From the NCBI RefSeq assembly GCF_048128805.1, contig NC_136003.1, forward strand, positions 22,100,840 to 22,164,839: DNA of 64,000 nucleotides. The letters run 5' to 3'. This document shows, piece after piece, positions 1 through 14,086 of this stretch (position 1 is the stretch's first letter; each line of letters begins with the position of its first letter). The position numbers and the translations under genes were made by a program. The notes beneath the pieces were generated by a model. That model was not told the origin of the DNA and did not search any database. It worked only from the letters and a program-made list of their open reading frames with translations. The stretch is from Centroberyx gerrardi. Its lineage: Eukaryota; Chordata; Actinopteri; Beryciformes; Berycidae.

Positions 1-3000
1 TTCTCCCAGCATGAGACGGTTGATTCTGTGAGTCCTGGCTCACTCAGAGATTCTTCACACTTTCAGAATGATTTTATCTCACTCAATCAATTTCATCTTT
101 GTGATTTGGGTGTCTCTTGTCTTAGGTTTTAAGAAACAAAGGTGTGTATGAAAATGTCAAGTTTGTACAGCAGGAGAACTTTTGGATCGGGCCTAGTTCG
201 GTAAGCATGGTCCTCAGTATTGTGCTTTTCTTTACGTTTTTGCTTGTGTTCCACAGATAATATGAATAAGAGAAAGAATCATGCATCAATACATATAAAT
301 ACAGCCTTTTAGATTGTTTTGCGCCTCTGTCCTCATTGTGTGGAAACTCTTTCCATTGTTAGGAGGCTCTGATCCACTTGGGGGCCAAATACTCTCCCTG
401 CATGCGGCAGGATAAACAGGTGCATGATCTGATCAGGGACAAGAGAGCTATCGAACGCAACTCTGCCTGCTGCGTGCGGAACGATCGCTCCGGCTGCGTC
501 CAAACCTCCGAAGAGGAGTGCTCGGTTTGTAATCGATCCTCGCTCTTCATCTGTCTTCCTCCATTTGCCATTATTAATTCAGCTACCCGTCTAAACCTTG
601 GGCAATTCAAATTCCTTCTCTGTGGATTTGTATCCTAGAGTACTCTAGCTGTGTGGGTAAAATGGCCGAGGCATTCGAGCACTCCCCAGCTGGAAGGCAA
701 AGACAGACAGTATGGCTCTGTGTGCCATCAGGACCCAAGGTGAGATACACACAATCACACCTCCATTCATAGCCTCACTAGAGTACGGGTCAACTGATAT
801 TGGTTGATAAATATTGTGTGTTTATTGTTTTGTTTTTTGTTTCTCTCACTATAGGATATGTCTAGAGCCTGCCTCAGTATCACCTCATGAATGGCCTGAT
901 GACATCACCAAGTGGCCGGTGAGTACAGTAAAAAAAAAAATGCATCTTCACACTGAGTTTGAAAAATTACACTGATTTAATGATATAATTAAAGGTCAAA
1001 ATTTTTAACTCAAATGAGATACCTCAGACACCACCGGTCCGATTTTGATGAAACTTGGAGGGATGATGCATCTTGTTACTGATTGGCCCAAGTGGCGCCT
1101 GCATCACTCACAGGGAGACAACACATGTTCCACTTGATGACTGTTGTTCCTCTGCTCTGGCTTGTAGATTTGCACCAGGTACAACACAGGGAACCATACC
1201 AACCTGCCTCACATAGACTGTACCATCACAGGCCGGCCCTGCTGCATTGGAACCAAAGGGAGGTGAGGAGAGCTCATGAACCCACTAGGAACATGTATAC
1301 TAGTCGAACACATGATGAAAGACTCTTAATTTACTGTGGCTGCCCCATTCTTCAAGGTGTGAAATCACATCCCGGGAATATTGTGACTTCATGAAGGGCT
1401 ACTTTCATGAGGAGGCGACTCTCTGCTCTCAAGTAAGCAACTCTCTCCTCATTGATGTGTTTCATCTACGCTGATGTTTATCAAGCCATTAGAAGAGGCT
1501 CAGCACATCAGTATGACAGAAGTCTGCGGTAACTGATAAGTCTAATCAGCATAATGTGTTGCCTCAGCAGATCACACTCATTCAATAGAATAGAATAGAA
1601 TAGAGACCTTTATTAGCCCCAAAGAGAATTTGTCTTGCACATAAAGTTAGCAAGCAGCACAATAATACACACAAATTCCACACTCAAATTGTTTCTCAAA
1701 CAGAAAGTATAAGATATTCAACCAAGCCTACATAGCCAATTGAATTTGTTCAGTATTCACTAGTCATGTTTATTTTCTCATTAGGCCTATCACATGCATA
1801 TAGTGGTAGTTATCATAGTAGTCCCCTCATTGTCATCTGTCCTGCACGGTCTTGTGAAGTAAAGAAATCAAACATATTGTGCAATAAAACACATTTCGTC
1901 TCGAAAAAAGAGAATAATTCCTTTTGTATGTGGATCAGCAGTGTAGTAGTATCTGTCCTCTTCTGCATGCTGTTTATGTTTTATGATGGCTACATCTGTA
2001 GTAAGTACCGTATTTACATTTTGCTTTCCTGTGTGTATCTTAGTCGTAGTTAATGTAATTTTCAGGATGATTTAATCTGCTGTGTTCTGTCCTCCGTCAG
2101 GTGCACTGCATGGATGATGTGTGTGGCCTGCTGCCTTTCCTCAACCCTGAGATCCCAGATCAGTTTTACAGACTCTGGCTCTCACTCTTCCTGCATGCTG
2201 GGTAAGTCGGTGGCTGTCTGACCTCACATAGTCCGTCTCTTCATTGCTAGACTGATGCTCTGCAAAAAGAGCTTGAAAAGCAGCATTGCTTATTCTGACT
2301 TATGCACAGCAAAACAAACAAATAGACAAACATCAGGGATTTGTAGGAGGTGGAACGCAGTTCATTGCACTAGGTTGCATTTGAGTGCAGTTACATTTTA
2401 TGGACACTTTATTCTATGTAGTGTTTTTTTTGCCAGCTGGCAAATGTGTGTAAGATGAAAAAAATGGAAAACTCCACATGTGAAAAATATTTACCACCCA
2501 ATAGTATAAATAGAAGTCAAAAACAGGGTACCATGAAGCAAAATAAAGTGTAAAACAGATCAACCTAGGAAAACAAGCTTTCCAAGGAGCAGCTTGTCTG
2601 CTCTGTCTCAGCCATTACAGTAGTTTTAATTTGCCTTTCAATAGGCTAGATCAGTGTTTTTCAGAGACTGGGTCAGCACCCAGCGGTACGCTGCAGGGGG
2701 ATTAAAAGATAAGTTGGAGTCCCCAAATTATCCTGTATGATTTGCTATCAAAGGTAATTGGTTATATTATGTTGCCAAAGCATTTCCAAATCCCTCTAAT
2801 ATAAGATGGGCTGAATAATGGATAATAGTGGATATTACTATACTACTACTGCTACAACTGCTATTATAGTGGATATAGTAGCAGTGGCTGCAGTGTTTCC
2901 TGAAGGGATTGTTGAGTTATTCGCGCTCCGAATATGTCACAATATATTTGACACACATGCTGATGAACTCACTCATCGCTCACAGCGGTCTACAGTGTAT

Positions 3001-4111
3001 CAGAAGCAGGTCTGTCTTCAGTGCAGTTCAGACCTGTCAGTCTCTAAGAGTGTCGGTCACAAAGAGCTGACCTCACTGTTAAGAGGAGCAGCGCTTCACC
3101 TTCATGCGGTCTCTTATCTGTCTCCTGGGTAATTAAAGAAAGTGCCTCGCTGCACGCGCTCATTAGGCTTCGAGGAGATAGAGACAAGCTTTGTTGATGG
3201 ATAGAGTTGGTTGGCTGTTGAGGTGTTTGCCTCTTCTAGACAGGTGGATTATCTTCCCGACACGTGTGGCCATTCACACGCACACGCACACACACACACA
3301 CGCACACGCACACACACATTCACAGCTGCCATTTATCATTCATAGCATGCACATCAGCATTTTATCCTGTGTCTTTCATCCCAGAATCCTTCACTGCCTG
3401 GTGTCGGTGGGTTTCCAGATGACCATCCTGAGGGACCTGGAGAAGCTGGCAGGCTGGCTGCGCATCTCAATCATTTACATCATCAGTGGCATCACTGGCA
3501 ACCTCGCTTCAGCCATCTTCCTGCCCTACAGAGCGGAGGTGATCACGAGTCTAACACTCTGAAATGTCACATCGCCTATTAGATATTAGATAGAAGCAGC
3601 GTGCAAGATTCACTTTTGTTGTGATGATGTAATTTGTGAACATTTCATGTGTTTTCTCTGGTTTACTGGTCTCTCTCTGCCATTGCCTCAGGTGGGTCCA
3701 GCTGGCTCTCAGTTCGGGATCCTGGCCTGCCTGTTTGTGGAGCTGTTCCAGAGCTGGCAGATCCTGGCTCAGCCCTGGAGGGCCTTCATCAAGCTGCTGT
3801 GCGTGGTGCTCTTCCTCTTTGCCTTCGGCCTGCTGCCCTGGATCGACAACTTCGCCCACATCTGCGGCTTCATCTCCGGCTTCTTCCTGTCGTTCGCCTT
3901 CTTGCCCTACATCAGCTTCGGCCGCATGGACATGTACCGCAAGCGCTGCCAGATCATCGTCTTCCTGCTGGTGTTTGTGGGGCTCTTCGCGGGCCTCGTG
4001 GTGCTCTTCTACGTCTACCCCATCAAGTGCGAATGGTGCGAGTTGCTCACGTGCATCCCCTTCACGGACAAATTCTGCGAGAAGTACGACCTCAACGCTC
4101 ACCTCCACTGA
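1..4111 (+). CDS. rhbdf1: iRhom1, inactive rhomboid protein 1 (3' half of gene)
   Basis: Inactive rhomboid of the ER and Golgi; the family escorts ADAM17 and controls EGF-family ligand traffic. Ten coding segments are visible: 1-27 (exon end), 126-200, 363-524, 639-739, 855-918, 1168-1262, 1357-1432, 2101-2201, 3385-3538 and 3692-4111. Together they give 424 residues plus a stop, about half of the roughly 855 aa family length; the N-terminal half lies left of the window. The sequence starts in frame with FSQHETVDS. The Cys-rich iRhom homology domain ([20 protein letters not shown], then [14 protein letters not shown]) precedes the rhomboid membrane core. The catalytic GxSG is GPAG (VGPAGSQFG, at 3692), so the nucleophilic Ser is absent, as in all iRhoms; the TM6 His (NFAHICGF) is kept. 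The C-terminus [20 protein letters not shown] resembles RHBDF1 more than RHBDF2. Which teleost copy (a or b) this is cannot be told. Confidence 0.95.
1584..1640. repeat. AATAG-tail teleost repeat
   Basis: (aatag)n followed by acctttattagccccaaaga and gaatttgtcttgcac, the recurrent tail form of teleost interspersed repeats. In an rhbdf1 intron. Confidence 0.5.
3275..3319. repeat. CA microsatellite
   Basis: Imperfect (CA)n in the rhbdf1 intron, ending about 65 bases before the exon that starts at 3385. Confidence 0.9.
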
Positions 4112-4879
4112 GAGCTTGGAGGGTGTGAGTGCAGCGGGAGGGCATCAGGTCAAGAGATGTGGATTGACAGATGATGTCAGCCAGTCTGCGTCTCCACTCT
4201 GCCCCTGTGTGGCTGGGGGAGTGTCGCTCCCTTCTCTGTGAACTCTGACAATATGCTTGTGTTTTTTACTCTGTCAGTATAAGTAGATATGCCACTGATC
4301 GTAAGGACTTCCTGTAATCACCTTCCTTTTCACCGGCAGTCATTGTCACTCCTTCACTGGCCAGTGAAACAAGGGTATGGCACTTCTAAACCTCATCAAA
4401 GCTCCCAGCTGCCCTTGTGTGTGAGGCAGGGATTAGAGAAGCCAGCGCTGGTACAGAGAGAAGGAATATTTCTTTTTTTTACATTCACAGTCCAGAAGTA
4501 GGTTTTATTATTATTCAGGCAACCTTGTAAAGAACCAGGGACAAAAATCAAATATTGATACCTTTGGTGCCTTGTTGATAAATGTACCAACTACTGCCAT
4601 ATTTTTGTTACATTATGCTGAGCACTCGAATGTTTTCTTTTATTTGTTAATTGCTTCTCAAGAAGTGATGATTGTTTTGAACACGGTAGTGTTTTAGCTA
4701 CCTGTCTACTCACATGTAACTGAATACAACAGTAAAAAAATCTACAAATTAGTATGGAAATTTGTCTGACTTTCTCTCAATTACCAGAAAATGCCTGTTG
4801 AAAATATTTTATAAAGTTTATTCAACTTAAGCAATTTTACTTGACTTTGGCCCATAGAATATTTATCCACTTTACATCA

Positions 4880-4885
4880 AATAAA
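4880..4885 (+). terminator. rhbdf1: rhbdf1 poly(A) signal
   Basis: A canonical AATAAA lies about 770 bases after the rhbdf1 stop. The 4112-4900 stretch contains no other gene, so it is read as the rhbdf1 3' UTR. Confidence 0.6.
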
Positions 4886-4956
4886 TATCTTCCCCCCGTC
4901 AATTTTCAATCGCATTGACAATTCAAACAGTTAGTGGCTACATGATCAGCAGCTTC

Positions 4957-4962
4957 TTTAAT
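4957..4962 (-). terminator. aanat2: candidate aanat poly(A) signal
   Basis: TTTAAT on the plus strand is ATTAAA on the aanat strand. It sits 570 bases beyond the aanat stop and about 70 bases from the opposing rhbdf1 signal. The choice among several ATTAAA-like hexamers in 4950-5100 is uncertain. Confidence 0.35.
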
Positions 4963-5535
4963 GACTCAATTTCATGGTAATGATACAAATTTACAAATCA
5001 CATACAAAATAATGAGCCAAAGCCTATGAATTCATCACACTTATGGATGTATAGCTTTACAAAAATAGAATAGTATTTACATCACAACTGGAGTTTTAAT
5101 GCAGTGGTAGGATCTTTTTCCATTAATGATCGTTACGTTACAAATCGTCAAACAACATGGTTGATTTTAGACAAATGAATGGAATTAACAATACTGAACT
5201 CAGTAAGCCTATAGACGCTATTGCTAACAGAAGGAATATTGATTTGATGGCTGATACATGTCAGACTGTCAACTGCAATGGGAAGCCATTGGTTTGTTTT
5301 TCTTGCTCCCCTACATGGTTACGCAGTCCGCACTCCTTGCTGCAGTGGGTCAAGGGATGCTGTGAGGTACTGACATGAGGAAGTCCAGTAAGACATGACT
5401 GCTGCTGCTGAAACCACAGGTGCCTCTCTCTGCCTCTCCATCTGTCAGCTGTGGTCTGGTCATCATTTCTGCCCTGAGTCTGCGTTACATAGATGTGAGT
5501 AAAGTGGGAGGAGGGCGGGTGTTGGGGCTTAGGGA

Positions 5536-7101
<1,566 letters not shown>

Positions 7102-7150
7102 GGTGCCTGAATACTGGACGATATGAGGCTCTTTCTATCTACCCAGTCCC

Positions 7151-7173
7151 CCTTTTTTTTTTTTTTTTTTTTT
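7151..7173. repeat. poly(T) tract (poly(A) in the aanat 5' UTR)
   Basis: A run of about 23 T lies just upstream of the aanat start codon. If the TATA-like site at 7214-7221 is used, the run is transcribed as A in the leader. Confidence 0.8.
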
Positions 7174-7213
7174 CAACCTGTCTTCTTCCTTTCCAGCCTT
7201 TCTGCAATCTAAA

Positions 7214-7221
7214 TTTTTATA
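7214..7221 (-). promoter_or_regulatory. aanat2: TATA-like box of aanat
   Basis: Read on the minus strand the sequence is TATAAAAA, about 115 bases upstream of the ATG. It predicts a start site near 7190 and a leader of about 90 bases. No transcript data support it. Confidence 0.45.
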
Positions 7222-7351
7222 TCGATGCTGTCAGTGATGCAGTTTACAGTCTTGAGTAGCGCGTGAGGCTGCCAGTACAAGTCTGTGAATCAAAGCCTGC
7301 ACTTCGAAACTAAGGTTGCAGTGTTCTCCGCTTCTCTCACGCCCTCCACTG

Positions 7352-7356
7352 TAATC
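7352..7356 (+). promoter_or_regulatory. aanat2: TAATC photoreceptor element (OTX/CRX site)
   Basis: TAATC is the core of the photoreceptor conserved element bound by OTX5/CRX, which drives pineal and retinal genes including fish aanat2. It lies about 250 bases upstream of the aanat start codon. The motif is short and could occur by chance. Confidence 0.35.
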
Positions 7357-7510
7357 TAACTCACGTCAGTCGGCAAGATGCTCACCCTCGTGCCTTTCCT
7401 GCTCCTCTCCTCCTCCTCGGCTCCTACAGTCTCTTACCCTTCCTCACCTCTCTCTCTCTCTCCCTCTGATCTCATAAAGTGGTCGTCCCAAAGTAGGATA
7501 GCTGTCTGCG

Positions 7511-7516
7511 CACGTG
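7511..7516. promoter_or_regulatory. aanat2: CACGTG E-box (CLOCK/BMAL type)
   Basis: A perfect CACGTG palindrome about 410 bases upstream of the aanat ATG. CLOCK/BMAL E-boxes control clock-driven aanat transcription in fish. Position and pairing with a TAATC site support a role; the link is inferred. Confidence 0.45.
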
Positions 7517-7719
7517 TCTCCAAATTCTCCAAATCCCCTGCCATCGAATGACCACAACTTTTGTTCCCAGTGTCTTTCTCATGTGTTGTCTATGTTGCAT
7601 GTTTGTTAAACCGCCCAATTCAGAGGCATAGTCAGCTATAGTCGCAGTATATCATTGTACATATTCATATTTGAATTAGACGCTGTAATTTCGATTGCCC
7701 TTCTGTATCTTCTGTTCAG

Positions 7720-8050
7720 AGTGGCGAAAAATCTCCATCCTAACAAATCATTCAGTCTAATATTGAGTCCTAAAATCTTAATTTTCTTAAAATAGGCTAA
7801 GTGAAAAAATCTGCCACTGGGGTTAGATAATTGCACTTGTTTCTGATGCAAATCAACTTGTTTCAAGATTTTTGTCATTTTCTTGATGGTGCAGTGATCC
7901 ACCTTATTCTGATATTGACACAAATACATAGAAAAAACCTGAAACAAGTGAAACTGCATTGGAAATAAGTGGAATTTATCTCATTAAAATTTAGATTTTA
8001 GGACTCAATAATAGACTAAATGACTTGTTAAGATGGAGATTTTTTGCAGT
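7720..8050. mobile_element. palindromic MITE, copy 1 (AAACAAGT family)
   Basis: Long imperfect inverted repeat of about 330 bp. The left arm has aaaaatctccatcctaacaa and ttgagtcctaaaatct; the right arm reads the same on the other strand. The middle has tcaacttgtttcaag. A relative lies at 55071-55387. No clear target-site copy was found, so the ends are approximate. Confidence 0.65.
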
Positions 8051-9645
8051 TTTGTACCTTCCTTTATAAGTCTTCTCATAGTAAAATGTTTCCCAGGTGT
8101 TTTCAGGTATTCACTGTGTGGTAAACATGTTTCTGTGATGACGAGAATTCATGCCAGATTAGATGAAAATAATTCAGGCAGATTCATTATATCCTTGTCT
8201 ATCTACCACAGAGAAAGTGCTGTTGTTCAGACGTGATGATGGAGGATTTGTTTCCACACAGCACATGTATATCGGCACATGCATGTGCACTCAGGATGTG
8301 TGGTATGTGAGGGATGAGCGAGGGGTGGTGTGACTGGATGTGGAGATGCGCGTGTTTCGGGAGACCAAGGGCATGTGGGCTAATTGAACTCTACTGAGGG
8401 AGGGGGAGATTTGTGTGGATTGTTGTGGGGATGATTTCATGCCTCAAAGAGGTTTAGCACAGACTAATTAAATGGGAAAGCACTTGCTTTGAATGGCCTG
8501 AGGTAGAGGTAAACCTGTTTATGCTGAGTTGCTCTACAATCAACACATGGTAGAATTTCAGAGGGTCCTTTTATTTCATTCTGAATAGTTTATATCTCCA
8601 TTGATATATATCGGTTTTCATCCAAAGGAAAACATAAACCTTTCTTTCTTTATAGTATAATAAGACTGTACAAGTCCCTACTAACTAAATATAAGATAAG
8701 ATGAACTTTCTTATAGTCAGCTGTGAAAAATTCCAGGTGCCCCTGGTCTGTGCAGGGGCAAAACATTTCAGAACATTAAAAACAGTATTGTTAGTGTAAT
8801 TACACCTTAGATAGGTAATGTGTCAACACTGTACCACACCAAAACATTAAAAACCTAGCCAAGGCCCCAAAGCAACACACTGAATACCTTCAGTGCTCGC
8901 CTTTCCTTCTCAAGTGTCAACAAATAATGAAAGTGGAATTAATCAGTTCCTTGATATCAAACCAATCCTTTAAAGAATCCTTGTATGACCTGTTTCTGAA
9001 TTAGTCTTAGTTCTTTCATTTCTCTGCAGCCTGGCAGGCTTGACACTGCAGTCGCCTGGCTTGAGGCTTAACCTTAATATTGTTCGTTGTAGCCCCTAGA
9101 GATCAAACCGAAATAGAATTGTTTTAAGGATTATTGTTTCAGCCTGTTGCGTCCCTTCGGGCTTCACTAGAGTGACGGATGAGAAATCTCCTTTATTTCG
9201 AGTCAATAGCTACGTCATCTGGACAGCCGGCCAATCACGAATAAGACAACATCCCCACTCATGAGATCATCAGATATTACAAATGCGGAGCACAAACACA
9301 GCTGTTCAGAGATGAAATGACCTTTTCTGACCCGCACCTCCCTTCATCGGTCCAGCCGATGGTAAACACCTGAGAGAGACAAATGAATGACAAGGCAGAG
9401 GCAGAGGGTTTGTGAGCTGGTGTTTTAGCTCATGCAGGGGGAGTTCAGTATGCAAACAGTCTGTAAGAAAATAACAGAAATTAGCCATCGTCACAGCTGA
9501 CAGTGAGACAGGAATTGTGAGCCTTTGTGGATGGAAAGCCACTTCAGAGCTGGTAGCAGATTAAACTGTCTGGCTTTATGCTTAAGCTCACCCACTGACC
9601 TTACTCGCTCAAAGTGCCATAGACACTAATCTCATTTACGGCACG

Positions 9646-9685
<40 letters not shown>

Positions 9686-12350
9686 CGCACACACATAGAC
9701 ACGCACACATTATCACAGTGTATTATGTTTTTACAGGCAAGCTGGAAGGCAAAATGTAACTGAATCGCCATTAAACTTCATACTGACTTGCACCTGTTGG
9801 TTCTCTCAACAGTTGGCCAGAGAGAAAACCAATTTCTTTTGTTTATCATATGGGTAGAAAATACTTCATTCATCTCCATTTGTATATATTTTTTTAAATG
9901 AATGTAATCTGAAACAGTATTCGCAGTGGCCACTGAGTTTTACAATGCACCAGTAAACACAGGAGCACTACCAGGGCAGAGAGTATTAGGAGCTCAGTGG
10001 CTTTGCACTTTGCCCAAGCCGACCACAATATCTCTACTATACTGTATGTGAACATTGTCATGAAATCTGCTCATTGCTATTAAAAATGTAAATGTTTTTA
10101 ATTACTCGTTTTTAACAATGTATGTTGTTTCTTCTTGAAGCCTCCCTAGTTTGACCCTATTTAACGCCATTGGATATGATTGTGCAAATGATATATATCA
10201 CTTATTGAATAACCTGAGAGTGCATTCATGGTATTTGTAGAAGACACAAAGCACTCATTCAATTAGTAAATTATTAGTCAGGATGTGTGGAGACACAGGG
10301 TGAATTGAGGCACACAATTTAAAATGTTTCAAAGCAGACTGTGGTGTTTCAGAATACCAGCAAATTAAATTAGTTCAGAACTCTTTATTTAGCTAGAAAA
10401 CTGGAGTTTCTTGGCTTGGTTGCACCGTTTCCCTTGGTTTGAAAACACAGTCGTGGTGTTCAGAGCTGCTGTCACTCAACAGAGGACTACAGCAGATGAT
10501 ATAGGTGCTCTATGTGCTCTGTAATAAGTAATGAACACTAAACTAAAGCATGCTTGTGCTGGTTTCAAGGCGAGACTGAGGCACCATAGGTCACATAGAC
10601 GTGCACTTTATTATGGTCATCCAAGATGTGTCAGCTCTAATTCATTTGTTGACAATGCAAGTCGTAATGTTTTATCTTCCAGTCTTGGTGGAGTCTGCAA
10701 GACATTTTGTTTGAAAATCACAGAGGTTTCCCATTAGAAAATGTCAGTTGAAGTTACTGTAGCTTATCTAGTGAGGGGCGTGTGTTCTTTTGTTTTCAGT
10801 ACATCATAAGTTGACCACAGCATAACACTTTCCTTTCCGGACAAACAATTTTTAGGTGACACTTACCAGACAGGAAGGACTCTTAACTGTCGGCATACAA
10901 CCTTCTCACAGGATACGGATAACCACATAAGCCACAGACATACAGCTAACCTAGAAAAGTCCACAAAGCCTTTCAGATGGAAGATTAATTGAAGATATAA
11001 CATCCATGATTTTGAAGGAGACTGGTCCGTGTGTTTGTTTGCGGTTAAAACCTTACAAAAGAAGAGAGTTTTGCTGCCTGCTTGGCCAGCAGAGGGCAGT
11101 ACTCACCCTGATGGAGCACTCGCCTTTACCTTGTTTATATATGAGAACGCCTAAAAATACATGTAAAGCTCATGTTTAACAACCTCCACTATAGTTTTCA
11201 ATTTTTATTTTAATAGCAGTTTAGTTTTAGTTAGTAAAACTTTGCTGTGTTTTAAAACATTGATGCAGTGTTCACTCAGTTATAGAAAGGTGTTTACTTA
11301 GATGTTGTTCAGCTATGCATCCTCTATCTGTATGAGGTTAGTTACTTAATTTTTATTAAGTGTAAACATTTTGATTACTTTGATAGATATATATGGTACA
11401 TACTCAAGTATTATAGTTGTGAGCTGCATGCAAGCCTCCTACAGTTGCATCTTGATTTCTGCTACGGGGTGGGTTCTTCAAAAAGATTGTTCAGAATATC
11501 TACAGTAAGAAAAAAACTCTGTGATCCAGCTACAGACAGCAGACAGTGTTTCTGTAGTATAGTTTTTTATCACAGCTGTCTGAGGTGTCTGTGATGGAGC
11601 TGTCTACTACCTGAGAAGGGCCTGAGGCAGCTGTGTGTCCAGCAGGTGAGCTGAGGGGAAACAGTACAGGTTTGTTTCTTCTGGACATGCAGGTGGCTGT
11701 GCAGCAGGTGAGAAGGTGACAACTGGAGCCTGGAGGGTTCACTTAACTGATACTGAGTCTAGAAAAGTCCGGAATCCTTTGAACGCTGCTGAAGCTGTCA
11801 CTTTACAGCTCCACTACATTATTTTGGTCCTATGGGTTGTTCTTTCTATTTCTCTTTAAATTTAAAGGCTATCTCTTGACTCAACAATTTTCAATTTTCT
11901 TAGCCTGTGTTCAGGGAAGATGTTGTTTATCGCAGAGCATCTTCCTCTAATGACAAATGAACTTTGTTTCCCTGTTCCCAGGATTCAAGTGGCTCATCAC
12001 TGCTTTAGGTCATGCACATAATACCGCCATACATTTTAATGGCAGAGCACTGAGTGACTGTGTGGGTTTGAGTTGTTTTTTTCTCCATTTCTGAATCATC
12101 AACCTTCTACCGTTTAACCATGACAGATAGAGGCAATAGAAGGCGATGATTGCACTGATTGAATACCACAGTTCACAAATGCAGGAATGATGGATTTGAA
12201 AGAGTGTAAATCTGGAAAGTACTATATAATAATGGCCCAGGGAGATGCACAGTCACTGTAAACTGGTTTAAGAGTCACTTTGTTCACACACTGCGGCCCC
12301 GTAGTTTTTCCGCGTGGCCTGAACTGTGCAGTGTGGGTCGATCACAAAAA
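8051..12350. other. gene-free stretch between aanat and mgrn1
   Basis: I see no exon, RNA gene or long conserved-looking reading frame here; the reading frames present are short and lack recognisable domains. It holds a CA microsatellite at about 9642-9712, scattered AT-rich DNA and a short GATAA-type repeat tail near 8687-8710. Distal aanat or mgrn1 regulatory sites could be present but cannot be recognised by eye. Confidence 0.5.
9642..9712. repeat. CA microsatellite
   Basis: Imperfect (CA)n, with the longest uninterrupted part near 9653-9679 and interruptions by tag and g. Confidence 0.9.
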
Positions 12351-12375
12351 CAAGCATTAGTCAAAGTATTGAACC

Positions 12376-12381
12376 TTTATT
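12376..12381 (-). terminator. mgrn1: candidate mgrn1 poly(A) signal
   Basis: TTTATT on the plus strand is AATAAA for mgrn1, with a second copy at 12383-12388. It would give a 3' UTR of about 1.7 kb (12350-14086), a stretch that holds no other gene. Confidence 0.45.
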
Positions 12382-14086
12382 CTTTATTGTTGTACACATG
12401 CTGCTATACACACGAGGAAAGACAGGTATTGATTTTACAGAGAGCCACAAACCACCTACTGTGGTGTTATCCTGGATACCAGGTCAATAGTGGTCAGAAC
12501 AGGAACAGGAAGGCACAGTGTCAAGTTGAAATGGCACATAAGAGGAGGGGGAAAGACAAAATAACCACATTACTTAAAAGCAGTGAGAGGTTTAAGCCTC
12601 TCTACAAATTCACATGCAAGAGCTAGCCCAATAATTAAAATGCAATGTTTGCATCTATTGCATTGGATATGTGTTCTTTCCAATCAAACATACATTGAGA
12701 GAATCCACTTTAACCGAAAGACTTTTCAGATTAAATGCATAATTGATACATGGACATAAAACAGTAAATGAACACATTGCTCAATAATAATAATAATAAT
12801 AAGATATATTTTGCAGTAGCATGAAGTTTGTAATAGAAAAAAAGGCTCTGTACATCAGCGTCAAAAACCCTGTCGACAGGCTGGAAAATGTTGTGTATTT
12901 TAGCGTTTATAAGAACACTAATGCCCAATGCAACAAACAGCCATAGCAATTCAAGGCACATAGATCTATATGCATGGCGCTACACACACAGGACCAAGGT
13001 AAGTAAGGCATTGCAGCCAGACAAAGGCTTGACCCCATCTTGCAGCTATGTCACATAAGCAGACGCTGGCATTGCCACAAAAAGACTGTACAGAGATCTG
13101 CCACATCTACAACAAGCACACTTATTGTGCCATATTGAGTCAGCATACGTGTAGCTGTAACATATATGCTTGTTGCAGGCTTTAGCTATCTTTGAGTTCA
13201 GCTGTTAGGATGTGAAAGTGTAGCACTTATCGATTATCAAAGTCTCAAATAATGTGCATGTAGCTGATTCTACTTCCATTACTTCAATACCGGGAATTTT
13301 TTTTCTATATCATATGCAAGTATACAATATTGCAAGTAACTACATAGGATTCTAGTACAGTTATGATACATAGATATCACATCTTTCAAAATAAAAAAAA
13401 AACAGACATGTAGATGATTAAGACTGCAGACACTTTAAACTAATCTCATCATAAACTCTCATTACAGGGAATGGATTATAAAAGATTTCGTCAACAGTGC
13501 GAAATCACTTCAAATGGACACACAAATAAGTAGTATGTTTTCAAATCTCCACTCATAGTCGAAATCAAGCTGACTGGAAAGAAAGGTCTAAATCTATTAA
13601 TCTGTTACATGTGTGAATACAATATTTAAAGACAAATGGTATTCATAAATTCTTCTAAATTTAGTGTCAAGCAGTAGGTATAGAGTTAAGTTACAGTAAG
13701 TGTGCTTAAAAGCACCACCATATCAGGTAGTGACGTATCTCTGGACTCCACGTTACTAGACCACAACCGAACATCTGACAGTCAATGAAATGTTTGCTAG
13801 AGCAGGAATAATGGTTTCATTTTTACACATCGGGCATAGATTAGGGTAAAAAGAGCGTCTATGCAGGAGTCATCGAATTTCTTTTCCCGTGTCAAGAGAT
13901 GTCGATGGAATAAATACAGAGTCCTCCTTTGTCCTTGTGAGTTTCCTTTCGGGGCCCATCGCCAGCGCTGATGACAGAAGCAGAAGACTTGAGTGTAAAT
14001 GGAAAAGAGGGATCGGATGATGGTGGGGGCGTAAATCTGTGCAGATGGATCACGGGATGGGAGGGGAGGGAAAGGCTGAGCCAGAG

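Noticed and set aside
3551-4108. 185-codon minus-strand open frame
   Set aside because: It is antisense to the last rhbdf1 exon and is a GC-rich shadow; the plus strand has clear family homology and splice sites.
3692-4111. RHBDF2 instead of RHBDF1
   Set aside because: The [20 protein letters not shown] tail is closer to RHBDF1, and neighbours polr3k and snrnp25 support that, although aanat adjacency recalls RHBDF2.
4112-5535. Pineal downstream enhancer of aanat2
   Set aside because: A few TAATC cores occur, but I could not find the clustered TAATC plus E-box pattern needed to claim it.
9642-9712. CA-rich arrays as CRISPR-like repeats
   Set aside because: They are simple dinucleotide microsatellites without spacer structure, in a vertebrate genome.
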